Assembly (NCBI GenBank): GCA_030015575.1
Contig: JASDDO010000016.1
Coordinates: forward strand, 67,577,396-67,641,395
Direction: 5' to 3'
Length of the DNA: 64,000 bases
Origin: Agapanthus africanus
Taxonomy: Eukaryota > Streptophyta > Magnoliopsida > Asparagales > Amaryllidaceae
The notes under the pieces were generated by a model. It made no database searches. It had not been told where the DNA came from and was given only the letters and a program-made list of their open reading frames with translations. Every line of letters starts with the position of its first letter. Position 1 is the stretch's first letter. Positions 33,610 to 44,701 of this stretch are shown here, piece after piece. The translations under genes and the position numbers were made by a program.

Positions 33610-34271
33610 AATGGGGGTCCATTAGAAGGAGAACTAGAGCCTGGTGGAGAATGGGCTCCGAAGAAGAAATTGGAATAGAAGAAGCGGAGAAGAAAAAGAA
33701 GAAGGGGGTGCCGGGGATTCATCACTGTCATAGTCTAGTTCGCAAACCTTGTTGTTCAGCATTCTTCTAGATCTAAACGTTGTTACAACACTCATATTAT
33801 GATTTAACTGTTCATGAACGACATGTGCATGGTGTGAGTAGCTAGGATTTGGTACAGGTTGAGATGGAAGCTTCCCATTCTCTCTTTCACTCATCACCGC
33901 ATTCAACTGTGCAATTTGTGCTACGATAAATTTGATGCTTTCACTGTTGGAAGCAGTGTATTGCACAAGAGACTGAATATAAGAGGTAAGACTCACAGTA
34001 GTTTGAGCGGGTTGTTTAATGAAGGCTTCTAAGCATCTTTCGAGTGCAGAGACTTTATCGGTACCGGCGGAAGCAAGGTTATTGGCTGGATTTTAGAATT
34101 GTTGTGATTGAAGGGGCTGCTGAAATTGTTGTTGTTGTTGTTGTTGTTGAGGAGGAGGCCTTTGATAGTTGTTTTGATTTTGGAACTGATTTTGGTTTTG
34201 AGTTTGGTTTTGGTTCCAAGCAAAATTAGGATGATTCCTCCATCTCGGATTATATGTGGAAGAATTGAAAG
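33610..34271 (-). pseudogene. Gypsy Gag C-terminal remnant
   Basis: Broken open stretches on the minus strand. The first (34284-34093) reads FNSSTYNPRWRNHPNFAWNQ, followed by Asn/Gln-rich sequence and a polyglutamine run encoded by CAA repeats (about 34119-34150). The second (33996-33634) begins MSLTSYIQSLVQYTASNSES and looks like a coiled-coil segment typical of Athila Gag tails. Frame changes separate the parts. The N-terminal Gag domain is missing, cut by the copia LTR1 boundary near 34271. Confidence 0.75.
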
Positions 34272-36217
34272 TGTGTCTTAGCACCTCTACTAGGTTTCCA
34301 CAAGCATCAAGTATGCAATTTTAAAAAAATTTAGCGTGCTAAGCTATACTAACCTAGAATCGAATTAGAGAATTAGGGTTTGTAAGCAAGTAAACAAGTT
34401 TTACACTAAGTGAACAGAGAATACAACCTTTGTAGACCGGTTCTTCACTTCTAAAGCTCCAAGTAGTAGTCCCTAAGCTCCAAGTAGTAGTCTCTAGAAC
34501 TCCTCTTAGGCTCCACTTGGTGAAAGGAACGAGCTTGCTTCGGCGTCTTTGAGGCCGAAGATGATCCACCTTGAAGCTCCTCTAACTCAAGCTACCTCTT
34601 CACTAATCAAGTAATTAGTGAAGCAAACAACCTAAACTAAAGGCTAGTGAAGTGTAGGTTGATGAAGTAGGAATTTTGCTCACTTTATAAATCCTTTTCT
34701 CTTTTTATTTTCTAACTCAAGAAAAATCTAGAGGAGGAAGAAGATGAACTTGGGTGAAGAAAATATCTCAGGTGATGAATGAGAGAGTTAACTATGGGCT
34801 AAAGATAATGGTTGGGTGATAAAAACATCTAGAGTAAAACAAAATAAGTGGGATGAGTCATGGCTTCTACATGCTTCTACAATCATTTAAACCATGCTCA
34901 TTTCCAACTCATTTCTAATTTTCCTCTTAATAAATAACCACCCTAATTATCTTTATCCTTGGTGTGAGTCCCGTACACCCATGTTCTAGGTATCATCCAC
35001 CATGACACAATAGTATTATATATATATATACAATTATATATAGCAAGAGAAGAAAATCATTAGTGAGCAAAATATTAGTTAATATATAAATATATCATAT
35101 ATTAAATTATTAAATCAACACTTGATTCAATAATCCGGTTATATCATATATAACTGACTAATATCATTTATATGTATATCAAATTATCAAATCAACACTT
35201 GATTGAATAACCTGGTCATATCCCATATAACCGACAAATATTCAAAACTATATTAAATCAAGACTTGATTCAATAATCCGGTCATATCATATATAACCGG
35301 CCAGTATCAAATATAGTATATATATATATATACATATAACATATAATTGAATCAACACTTGATTGAACAATCCGGTTATATCACATATAACCTAACCGAT
35401 ATCAAATATCGCGAGATTAGAATACAGTATCACATACTCGTATTTAATTAAGATCCCACACATATCACCATATGTACCCTACTGTGTTTCGCCTGAGCTA
35501 GGAAACCTCTGTGTGGGACTCTAAAGACTCGTCAATATGCCAGCAGTAGGTAATGATCACATTATTCACCCACAAGTCGTCAGCGGTACTAGCTGGACGT
35601 AACGGCTACCCAGCTATTGAGCGAATAGAAGATCAATAAGCAAGCTTGTCCAAACTCCCGAAAAACCTATAAGCAACACTTACCGTACAGCCCAGTTACT
35701 TCGTCTGATATGTCGCATATCAAGTCTAGGAATGGAATCGTCAGACCCCAGTAACTTGATAAGTCATACCGATGTGTGGACTATAACCGTTCGAGAAACT
35801 ATTGATAACACTTACCAGTAAATCTCATCAGCCATGGCTAGAGACTTGCTGTTATAGCCAACCAAGCATAGCGCAACATCAACTCCCTATACCGAGAGAG
35901 ACGAAACCCCTCTTATCGCTCATTGCCTCCATGCGACTCGGGACAGTACACAAAATCCACCTGTTTGCACGACTCCTTTGAGCCGTGGTAGGGAGGAAAT
36001 CAAAGCACAGTGGTAACCACAAAAGACTCTATGACGATCTCGGGTCTACAGACTAATCTGTACAAGTGTCACCAGAGAACTGCTATCCGACGATAGGTAT
36101 GGTACCAACTAGGAGTTCGCGGCGAGTCCTGTTCGGTGTACCCATTCTCTAATGAGAACCTATGTACAATCTTTGATGTCAATCAACAATGGTTGTGGGA
36201 TCAACTATCGCCCCATA
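34272..36217 (-). repeat. LTR1: partial copia LTR of the B/C/E type
   Basis: Minus-oriented LTR sequence starting near tgtgtcttagcacc (34272), resembling the E LTR to about E position 2330, where LTR2 interrupts it at 36218. It holds four tandem units of the paired-palindrome repeat (35100-35400), more than any other LTR here. It lacks its U3 start and any internal region next to it. It abuts the gypsy gag remnant on the left without a recognisable duplication. Confidence 0.7.
35100..35400 (-). repeat. Four tandem paired-palindrome units in LTR1
   Basis: Each unit of about 75 bp contains one palindrome of the type AATCAA-CAC-TTGATT and one of the type GGTTATAT-C-ATATATAACC. Other LTRs of this type hold about two units each. 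Confidence 0.8.
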
Positions 36218-37203
36218 TGAAGGGTTCCTTAGCACCCTCACTATGTTTTCTAAGGCATCTAGCATGCAATTTTAAAAAACCTAGAGTGCTAAGCAACCCA
36301 TAACCAAGGATCTAACTAGAGGATTAGGGTTTATAAAACATGTAAACTACTTTATATTAAGTGAAATGGGAATACAACCTTTGTAGACCAGTCCTTCACT
36401 TCTAAATCTCCGTGTAGTAGTCTCTTTTGCTCTAAGTAGTGGTGTCCCGGACCCTCCTTTGGCTCCACTAGGTGAAAGGAACGAGCTTGCTTGATGAACT
36501 TCAAGGCCGAAGATGATCTACGTCGAGGAATCTCCAACTTAAGCCACCTCTTCACTAATTGAGGAATTAGTGAAGAAACAACATATACTAAATGGCTCGT
36601 TTGGTATAGAGTGGTGAAGTAGGAATTTTGCTCACTTTAGAATTATTTTTCTCTCTTTCTTTTCTTCTCACTCAAAGTTAGAGAGCAATGGAGGAGATGA
36701 AGAAAATGAACTCTAGAATTAATCTAGTGTGAACCATGGGTGAGAAAATATCATATAAAACTCATGTAGAGACTAAACCATGGCTAAAGATAATGGTTAA
36801 GTTAATAAATATCTAGAGTAAAATAAAATTAGTGGACTAGGTCAATGGTTTCTCCAAGCTTCTCCAAGCTTCAAGCCATGACTAATTACCACCCAATTTT
36901 AATTTTCCCTTAATAATTAAAATCCCACATTATCTAAGTATGGTATGAGTCTCATACACCCAAGTCCAATGTATCATCTAGCATGACACAAAATAAATAT
37001 ATTAACATATATCACATATATATTAAATATATAACGAGAAAAGAAATTCTTAAGTGAGCTAATATTAGTTAATGTATATCAATATATCAAATATATAATT
37101 ACACATTAAATTATTAAATCAACACTTGATTTATTAACCCGGTTGTATCGCATACAACTGACTAATATGCATATGACATATACATATAACATATCATTGA
37201 ATC
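36218..37203 (-). repeat. LTR2, first segment: copia LTR of the B/C/E type
   Basis: It starts tgaagggttccttagcacc, a close relative of the LTR end tgtagggttcctagg of E, directly inside LTR1. It follows the E LTR until element D is inserted at 37204-37209. The point of D insertion is the centre of the palindrome GAATCAA-CAC-TTGATTC. The second segment is at 46838-47145. Confidence 0.75.
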
Positions 37204-37208
37204 AACAC
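37204..37208. repeat. Target-site duplication of element D (left copy)
   Basis: aacac here and at 46833-46837 flank element D. Joining the flanks restores the LTR2 palindrome. Confidence 0.92.
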
Positions 37209-39339
37209 TGTAAGTCTACGTTAGCGCCCCGGCAGTCTACAGACGCCAAATGCGGAACAAAAACTTTTTAACTGGGGCTATCGTATACTTTAACCCGGAT
37301 CTTCCATTATTGCTAAACTAACAAACTGTAAAGAGTGTAGAAAGGTTATACCGAACGATCCGAGTCCTTCGTTCTTTAACCATCATCCCACGCTCCGTTA
37401 CGGCTGCTCCGATCTCGTCGATCTCCGATATCCTCGTCTAGGTGGCACCACGTCGACGATTCTTTAAACGGGCTCCCGCCTCTGACTTGAGCCAACTCGA
37501 TCGTCAAGTTTGCTAAAAGAGACGACCAAGAATGATGTAGAGATTGAGTAGATGACTTTGTCTCACTTCGTCCAAATCCGTGGACGATAGGTTAATGAAG
37601 TTGCCGAGGGAATCGGGTGATGGAATGAAATGAGCTGTGAATTCCATACACCGAAAACTATCATAATCTTTTGCAAATGAAAACTCAAGTGAGAGAGAGT
37701 GGAGGAGGAGAGGGGGCCGGCCATATATATGGAGAAGGGGGGTGAGTGTAGGAGGAGGGGAGAGTAACCATAAGACTAAATATCTCACAAAATATCCTTA
37801 GCTAAACAAGATTCATTAAAGCTAAAGCATGACTCACAAACCTAGTCATCATGCATTAATGAACCATTAAAAGCATCCAATGAAAACTCAACACCAATTA
37901 ATCCTAGTCATTTCATCTAGAACCTTCTAGAAGCTTCTAGAAGCATGACTCACTCTCATCCAAGAAAAGATAAATCCGTCTTTAACCGAATGTTAAAAGA
38001 CGGCTGATAGAAAACTGGAAACTGGCAACTTCCAAAAGTGATCCTGAAACGAATTTCAGGACAACCCCGAAACTGTATAAATATACCCGCATTTGTATTA
38101 CGACCGAATACAAATGCAACTGAGACAAAGATATTATACCTACTCAATATAATACTCGGATCCGGCTTAAACCAAAGCCGACCAGTATCATCTGCCCGAA
38201 AAATAACACGTGCGTAAACGCACGTGCATTTTCCGAACCCTGCCATAAAACCATACGGCCTCTACAACGTTTCGCCCGAACTTGGGAAACTGTCTGTGGG
38301 GGACTCTAATGACTCGTCAGTACCCTGGCAGTGGGTTTAACCACAAACCGTCAGCGGCACTAGCAATGCGTAACGGCTGCCCATGGACTGACCTCAAGGG
38401 ATGCCGATGAGCGAACTCATCCGGAAAACCCTACTGAGCCTAACAGTGACAATGTATATACAGTCCGGTCCGTTCGTCTATGAGTATCGCATATCTGCCT
38501 AGGGGGCTAGAAACGTCAGACCCCCAATAGCAGTATAAGTCGTGTCGGAGTGAAGCCCAATAACACCCTGAGATACTAATGGAGTACCTACCAGTAATTC
38601 TCCTGCCACGGCCGTGGGCTTTGTGTAATGGCTCTCCTAGACACAGCACGATCTCGCCCCCAATACCGGGAGAGACGAATCCCCTGCCGATCCGCTCACG
38701 TGCCTCCATATGGCTCGGGACTGTATCCAAAGGCTACCTGTTTGCACGACTCCTTTGAGCCGTGGTAGGGTAGAAATCAAAGCACAGTGGGAACTCACAC
38801 GAGACAAATGACGACCTCAGGTCGATGAACTAACCTGTAAACATGTCACCAGGGAACTGCTATCTGACGATAGATATAGTACTAACTAGCAGATTCCCGG
38901 CGAGTCCTGTCCGGTGTACTCATAACCCAATGAGCACCTGTATACATCTTAGGTGATCCAACTGACACCAGTGGCTTGTGAGACCGGCCACCGCCCCTCG
39001 TCGGGGTCTCGACTGTACACACTAGTCTACTCCGGAGTATCGATGCCCTGTCTCGAAACTCCCACGACTAGGGACCACAATTAAGGATATGCGTATAAAC
39101 CACCCAACTCTCACGTATATGATCGCCATCATACTGTTGGTGGTAAAGCAAGATCCTAAGGGCTTTATCAAAGTGTAACATATAATCAGTCACCTGAACA
39201 TGTACACGACTGATAAAGGCAAACCAGATAGCATACTATCATCTCGAGTAAGACTGTCCTACCGGTATAGGTCCTCCGCAATCATTGCAATCACGTACCT
39301 GTGATCCAATAATTGACTATGAGGGTACTATCTCCAACA
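37209..39339 (-). repeat. 3' LTR of element D (2131 bp)
   Basis: It runs from TGTAAGTCTACG to CTATCTCCAACA on the plus strand. A TATA-like palindrome CCATATATATGG lies at 37720-37731. Other palindromes: CCACGGCCGTGG (38606-38617) and GATAGCATACTATC (39227-39240). A 91-codon ORF at 37513-37788 recurs in the other LTR and is not supported as a gene. Confidence 0.94.
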
Positions 39340-39352
39340 ATCTCCCACTTGC
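39340..39352 (-). other. Polypurine tract of element D
   Basis: The minus strand reads GCAAGTGGGAGAT directly before the 3' LTR, identical to that of A. Confidence 0.88.
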
Positions 39353-42300
39353 ACTCAAGGCTAATTATTGCGATGTCGACTACTCACAGCCCGTGTGAAA
39401 CCGAACATCCAACTCCTCTACTAATCAGTATCACAATGCCCGTTTGTAAAACTATTGTGTTCGAGAAATAGCCTTAGTGAGTGGATCCGCCTAGAAGTTT
39501 CTTTCTATATCTCTCTTAATCTCAAGTTCGCGGAGAAAGCCATCTCCCGAATTGAGTAATACCTGTCTTAGAATGTGTCTGGATATCTGATGGGACCTAG
39601 TTCATAAATGAACTCCAAATCCAAACTTCTTAGACTGTATCGATCACTGAACCTAATCAGTATCCGGCACCATGCCACCCACAGTATCCTCTTGAACCAC
39701 CTGTCCATAATACCGTCCCTCTTCGTCAGAGGAAAAAAAAACTATAACTCTGACAATCACTCTGTCAACCATGTCACCTTTGAAGCTTGGAATGATAACC
39801 GTCTCCCGAAGGAGGCTGCCGTCATCAAATCCGTAGAACATGTACTTATGTTCTAAAACCGCTTCCTTATGTTTCTCCAGGATTGGATTAATACAAACTT
39901 ATTGCATCTAGTGCAAAAACAACATCTGGTGTGGTACTTGACATCTCATGATTGACTCAATTGCCTAAGCAAGTGATCTGCCAATCATGCACATCCCTCT
40001 CCCCTTTAGTCTACAAGACACCTTTAGAGAGGGTGACTCCATCACCTGCAGGTACACCACCATGCTAGGAGTCAACTATTCCAAAAACCATTAGAATATT
40101 TGTCAAAGTACCCACATTGGGAAACTACCGAAATCCAGATCTAAAACCATAGATCCAGAAACCAGAATGTCAAATATTATATCCATATCCTGTCTGGAGA
40201 AACAACTGTGTGACGACCACAGTACAACCGATCGTAGTATAGGAATTTTACTTCCTACTCTGTGTATGTCATCCAGATACCATGACATCACGCCCTACTA
40301 CCTTCTTAACAGATCCATCCCCTATCCTGATTGAAGTCAAACCCATGACTGTCACATCAAAATTAGATGATCTATCTCCGCTATAACTGCTCAAGTCTGT
40401 AAATAGATATAAGCATCTTGCCCACTATGCTTCCGCTGCTCCTACTGACTACGACAACCCTCCTACCGGGTCTCATAGCCTGGAACAACAGTAGTGTCAA
40501 GTCTTGGTAGATAAGAACCTCCCTGTCACCGTCCTTGAGGCTACCGAGGTACCTCTCGGGTGTCTGAGGTTACCTACCATATCTGCGGAGTGGCTATTGG
40601 AATGTCAAACCTGATTGAATATATAGGTCCTATTAAATTTTCCATAATCGTTCGCGGTTCTGGAATTGCTTCCAGTTCTACCATACTCCCACTACTGTTT
40701 TCTGAAAAAGATCCATTTTACTAAAACTGTGGCGAGTCAAGAACAATATCACTATTGATCTTCCAAATGGTAGAATATCAACCCTCGTCATAGCCAGGGT
40801 CAACCCACAAACAGCCATTACAGAAACGTACCCTGAGTTATCCAGAGTCTGGTTTTAAGCATAAGCTGGACAACTCCCCGTACCTTAACATCTTTTAAGG
40901 TACGAACTATTCTATATCCAATATAGAAACTTTGGCACTTATTTAATTAGAACCATATTCAAACCATGCAGCTGTCTCCAGTGCATATCATCTTAATGGA
41001 AAGAGGCTAATCAGCATTACTCAACTTAGGAATCCATCCAATTATGAGTAACCTGAAAGAGAAACACGTTTCTCAAAACCATCACTATCATCTGAATACC
41101 AATCACAAGAATCTACATCTTCGATCTCTTTGAAGAATCCCGATACTTGTGACACCTGGTTCTCTACTTTATTCTTATACCCACAACTTCTCAAAACTTA
41201 GACCTTGTATTTCTACGAAACACTTGTCTAAATATTAGAGAAGTTATAAGTAAACAGAACATAGTACGAGGACCTACCCCTTTGTCCTGATGGACACTTG
41301 GACAACATACAATACTCTGTATAAGTCCGCTGAGTTAAACAACTCAAAACCTGTGCGTCGTAGGTTGAAAACTGTACCCTGGCGATTTCCTCAAATATCA
41401 CCAATTACAACGAATTCCGATATAATGAGGATGATCACCTAATTCCCAATATCTTACTCCCACTCATCATCTGTAAAACCATACAGATATGAGAATGAAA
41501 CCTGGTAAATACATACCCTTGGAGTAAGTGTCTAATCGGGAAAACAGTTTTTCTTTAACAATGCACTGAAACATGAAAATGTTTCGTAGGGGTATCCTGG
41601 TATTCATAGCAATGCCTCTTCCATAATCCAATTCATGACTTCAACCGTATATTTTATTGCCATCTCTCCAAATCCCTTTATTTGTCTTTAGTCGTTACCT
41701 TCTGTACACCATCGTTAGGCTAAATGGTTTTCTTCCTTCCCTACTATTCGGCACCAGCCTATGGTTTGGAAGAAGACTATCCAGTAAGCATAATAGGTGT
41801 ACCCTCCTAAACCAAGGAGTACTCGCAACTGAGAGAAGGTGATGATAAAAGACAACTGAATAATACCTTATTCTTTTAAAGGTGAAATAGGAGTGGCGAT
41901 GAAGTACGCGGTTTTGGTCGTGAATGATATCAGTTGCAATTTACTTTGCCCTCTTTCTAATCCCTTTATTTTGTCTTTACATATTACCTTCTGCACACCC
42001 TTCTTAGGCTAATTGGTTTTCTTCATTCCCTACCTTTCGGCACCAGCCTATGGTTTGGAATAAGACTATCCAATAAGCGTAATAGGTGTACTCTCCTAAA
42101 CCAAGGAGCTCTCGCAACGTGAGAGAAGGTGATAATAAAAGACAACTGAATAAACCAATTCTATTTCTCCTGAACCTGGATCCATCCTCAAAGAAGTCCC
42201 TTCGAGTTCGTATATAACCATACGATGGATCTATCCAATGGAAGTGGATATCCGTAGTAATACGGGTGTTCTGAGAAATGCAAAGGGTAAAAGAAGGAGT

Positions 42301-42395
42301 GGCAATGATTTATGCAACATAGACAATCCAAAAGCAAGTATTTCAAGAAGGTTCGGTCAACTTGGTCACTGAGTCAAAGTCTAGGGTCGGTTAAA
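39353..42395 (-). pseudogene. D gag-pol remnant
   Basis: Heavily decayed copia coding sequence read right to left. RNase H-related sequence lies near 39540-39600 (comparable to A 23030-23090). A reverse transcriptase piece at 40291-40103 reads MSWYLDDIHRVGSKIPILRS, aligned with A LYVDDILLIGNDIPMLQS; the catalytic motif is YLDD (40268-40279). Integrase and linker sequence is only faintly recognisable at 40600-41500. The gag end contains a tandem duplication (about 41655-41945 and 41946-42300) with no recognised domain. No frame exceeds about 80 codons with pol similarity. Element H has the same lesions. Confidence 0.75.
41655..42300 (-). repeat. Tandem duplication in the gag region of D
   Basis: Two direct copies offset by about 289 bp share stretches such as ggttttcttc and ggcaccagcctatggtttgg. 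The left copy lacks about 120 bp (the cgtatataaccatacgatgg part) present in the right copy. H carries the same duplication, offset about 409 bp, without that loss. Confidence 0.8.
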
Positions 42396-42696
42396 GGTCG
42401 CTGCTAAAGAGAGAGAGAAAAGAAACACTCTGCGTGCACTCTAACCTAGATCAGAATGGTCATCACTTTATCTAATTCGGAAACCTCCCACTGTCCTGTC
42501 AAATTCTCCTCCAAACCTAAAGAAGAATCAATCGGGATCACCCGAAGAGTAAACCAACTCATCAGTGGGAATCAGGATCCAACTCTCATCGCATGATAAC
42601 GTGATGGAATGCATCCACGTTACTCATACTCCAGAAGGTATGCGCATACTTGGCAAGTTTCAGTTTCTTTAGAAACTCCCGATATAGATTTTGCCC

Positions 42697-42920
42697 CATG
42701 CTCTTATGATCGTGACTAAGGGCCAGCCCATCATAAGTCACATGTCAAGTTCTTCCCATCATTATCTTGTTAATTTGAACCCACCCGTACTCGCCCTTGA
42801 CTAAGGGCCAACAAGGCTGTACGACTGTCCCAAACCAACGCATCTATCTATGCAACATATGAACACCCCAGCAGCTACCAATCACTGTGTCCTAGCTAAG
42901 GGCTAGACCAACATAGCTTG
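42697..42920 (-). other. Three-hairpin cluster in the D leader
   Basis: Hairpin 3 pairs catg-tga-cttatgat with atcataag-ag-catg (42697-42744). Hairpin 2 pairs gtac and gccttg with caagggc and gtac (42787-42822). Hairpin 1 (about 42885-42920) is decayed. All three loops share the core CCCTTA, unlike those of A, B or C. Confidence 0.7.
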
Positions 42921-43039
42921 AATACTACTGACCATTCATATGAAATGACGGAGGGCTACGGCTGGTTTTTGGCGAAAAACCTTTAACGTAGTGAACTTGA
43001 TATCGCTGAAGGAACCTGATAGCTTTTTAAAATATAGTG

Positions 43040-43275
43040 GCGAAAACCTTTTGCTAAAGAGGTCACTCCCGGTAAAGGGATCTCGGCTCTTTCCTCATGG
43101 AATGAGGTGCAGGATATTCCACTGAATACCGCTATGCAAAGCAACTTGTAATCGACTATAGTGAAGTTATTACCCTGACGCAAACTTCTGTCCAAGGGGT
43201 CAGTCCCGGTGAAGGGATATCGGCCCTTGCCCCGTCGAATGAGGTGCAGGATATTCCACTGAATACCGCTATGCA
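43040..43275 (-). other. Duplicated hairpin module in the D leader
   Basis: Two copies separated by about 150 bp. Each has a GGTATTC facing GAATATCC stem. One copy has the perfect stem CCTCAT-TCC-ATGAGG (43093-43107) where B has CCTTAT facing ATAAGG. The other copy's stem is partly decayed. Confidence 0.72.
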
Positions 43276-43418
43276 TAACAAAAGGAAACGTCTTTGTAAC
43301 AACACTTTTTAAATTTGTTCCAACAACTGTAAACAGGTTTGTTTTACTTTGCATTGATCAAAATCAATGCAGTCCCATCAATTATCACACCAGAAAAGAA
43401 CGAAAATAAAATGTACGT

Positions 43419-43514
43419 ATATGCCATCCACATTCGTCACTGGGTCCCGTCATCACCCGTTAGGTTACTTAACTAACGACAGAGCGGGGACTGGACTAGC
43501 GCGGGTGTAAAACA
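43419..43514 (-). other. Conserved leader block, copy in D
   Basis: Near-identical to A 27821-27916 and C 52024-52117, with the same CGTTAG facing CTAACG stem and the CACCCGCGCTAG start on the minus strand. Confidence 0.75.
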
Positions 43515-44434
43515 TATACAACATCTAATAGTATATAAACCAATATACAATAATCGCTCCAGGCGTGATAATATGCAACATTACAGAAAAGTAATAAGCA
43601 TCATAGAACAATACAGATAATCTGGGATCCCCGGGTTTCACAGAGCCGCTGCTGAAACCCGACGTTCCCCTGTCGTGTGGATAGCCTGTGCAATGAAACC
43701 TAGACCCCTACGGGTGCGGCAAGTTACCCGCCAAAACCTGAAGCGAGGCAGCCCCCTACAGCATAGTGAATGGACCACCCAGCACTTCACGGAATCCGGT
43801 AATCTTGGGCACCCCTCCTTGGGTCAACCTGTACCCCCTACGAGTGCGGCGAATAGTCTGCCAATTTTAGAGTGGGGCCCCTCTGCCTCTCAAAGCCATG
43901 AGATGCGGACCCGTTGCCCCTCCAGAACCTGGCTATCCATGCACTCCGTCGCGGGGCAAAACCTAGTACAGTAATGAAAAATAGTACAATAGGTACATCG
44001 ACCGCAACCTGGTCGTGCCCCAAAAGAATATTATACAACAGGCAGTGACGGCAGTCCACAAGTTGGACGCTCGCCCCGCAATATCAAATGTACAAATAAA
44101 CACAAACTGTACTACCATTGCACACTGCTATCCACCACGACAAATCCGCAACATCACAGCACAACACAGAACATCAACGCGAATGTCACGTTCGCAAACC
44201 CGTCTAAAAGAACTATAGCAATCAGACGCGGTTTACCGATCAAATGACATTCCCGGTCGGAGATATAATGTAAGCACTGTAAACTAACATGTTTAAATTT
44301 CGATCGACCAAATATCAAGAAGTGGGCCCCACGACTTACTGGTGAACAGTAACAAAACCTGGGCGCAAATGATATATACCAAAACCCCCAAAATCCAACA
44401 GAGAACCCACTATACAAATTTGGGAGCATGAGCT

Positions 44435-44499
44435 CACCAAGTGGCCGCGGATGCGCGGCCAAACCATGGGTTTGGCCGCGTTTCCGCGGCAGTTTGGTG
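44435..44499 (-). other. GC-rich leader hairpin of element D
   Basis: Inverted repeat with 31-nt arms (44435-44465 and 44469-44499), a 3-nt loop (atg) and about 26 paired positions. The inner 12 pairs (cgcggccaaacc facing ggtttggccgcg) are perfect. It is about 190 nt from the primer site. Confidence 0.85.
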
Positions 44500-44688
44500 G
44501 AGTCACGTGCCCAAATTTTGTCGTGGTTCTTAGAAAAGCCTGCACAGATTTTTAAGACATGCAGAAAAATTTTAGGAGGCCATTTAAAATCAACAGAAAC
44601 TGTCAAGCTAGAAATTGCAGTTTTTAGTATTCCGGTTCGATCGATGTTTTAAACGCGTTAGCATAAGTTAGTATAGCAAAATGGTGAG

Positions 44689-44700
44689 GCTCTGATACCA
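44689..44700 (-). other. Primer-binding site of element D
   Basis: The minus strand reads TGGTATCAGAGC, one base inside the 5' LTR; initiator methionine tRNA complement. Confidence 0.94.
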
Positions 44701-44701
44701 C

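Larger units (their letters stand above)
32222..34271 (-). mobile_element. Athila-like Ty3/gypsy remnant (gag C-terminus to protease)
   Basis: The minus strand encodes broken pieces of gypsy Gag and protease. The region is bounded left by element B and right by a partial copia LTR. Reverse transcriptase, RNase H and integrase are not seen here or on the other side of B, so the element carries a large internal deletion or an independent loss. At 32222-32479 no protein match is visible. The order and motifs (YNPRWRNHPNF, IPLLDTIQQVPSYVKVLKD, KDPGFPTISIRIG, LLDLGASVNLLP) are typical of plant Athila-type elements. Confidence 0.8.
42396..44688 (-). other. Structured leader of element D
   Basis: About 2.3 kb between primer site and gag remnant. 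In transcript order: GC-rich hairpin (44499-44435), a stretch rich in CCCCTACGGGTGCGGC-like motifs (43690-43950), the conserved block (43514-43419), the duplicated module (43275-43040), the three-hairpin cluster (42920-42697), and a pyrimidine tract ending TTTAGCAG|CGACC near 42401. No gene is supported; ORFs such as 42983-43354 cross these repeats. Confidence 0.8.

Noticed and set aside
37513..37788. 91-codon ORF conserved in two places (also 45006-45281)
   Set aside because: Both lie in the LTRs of one young element, so conservation follows from LTR identity. It is absent as an ORF in the related LTR of H.
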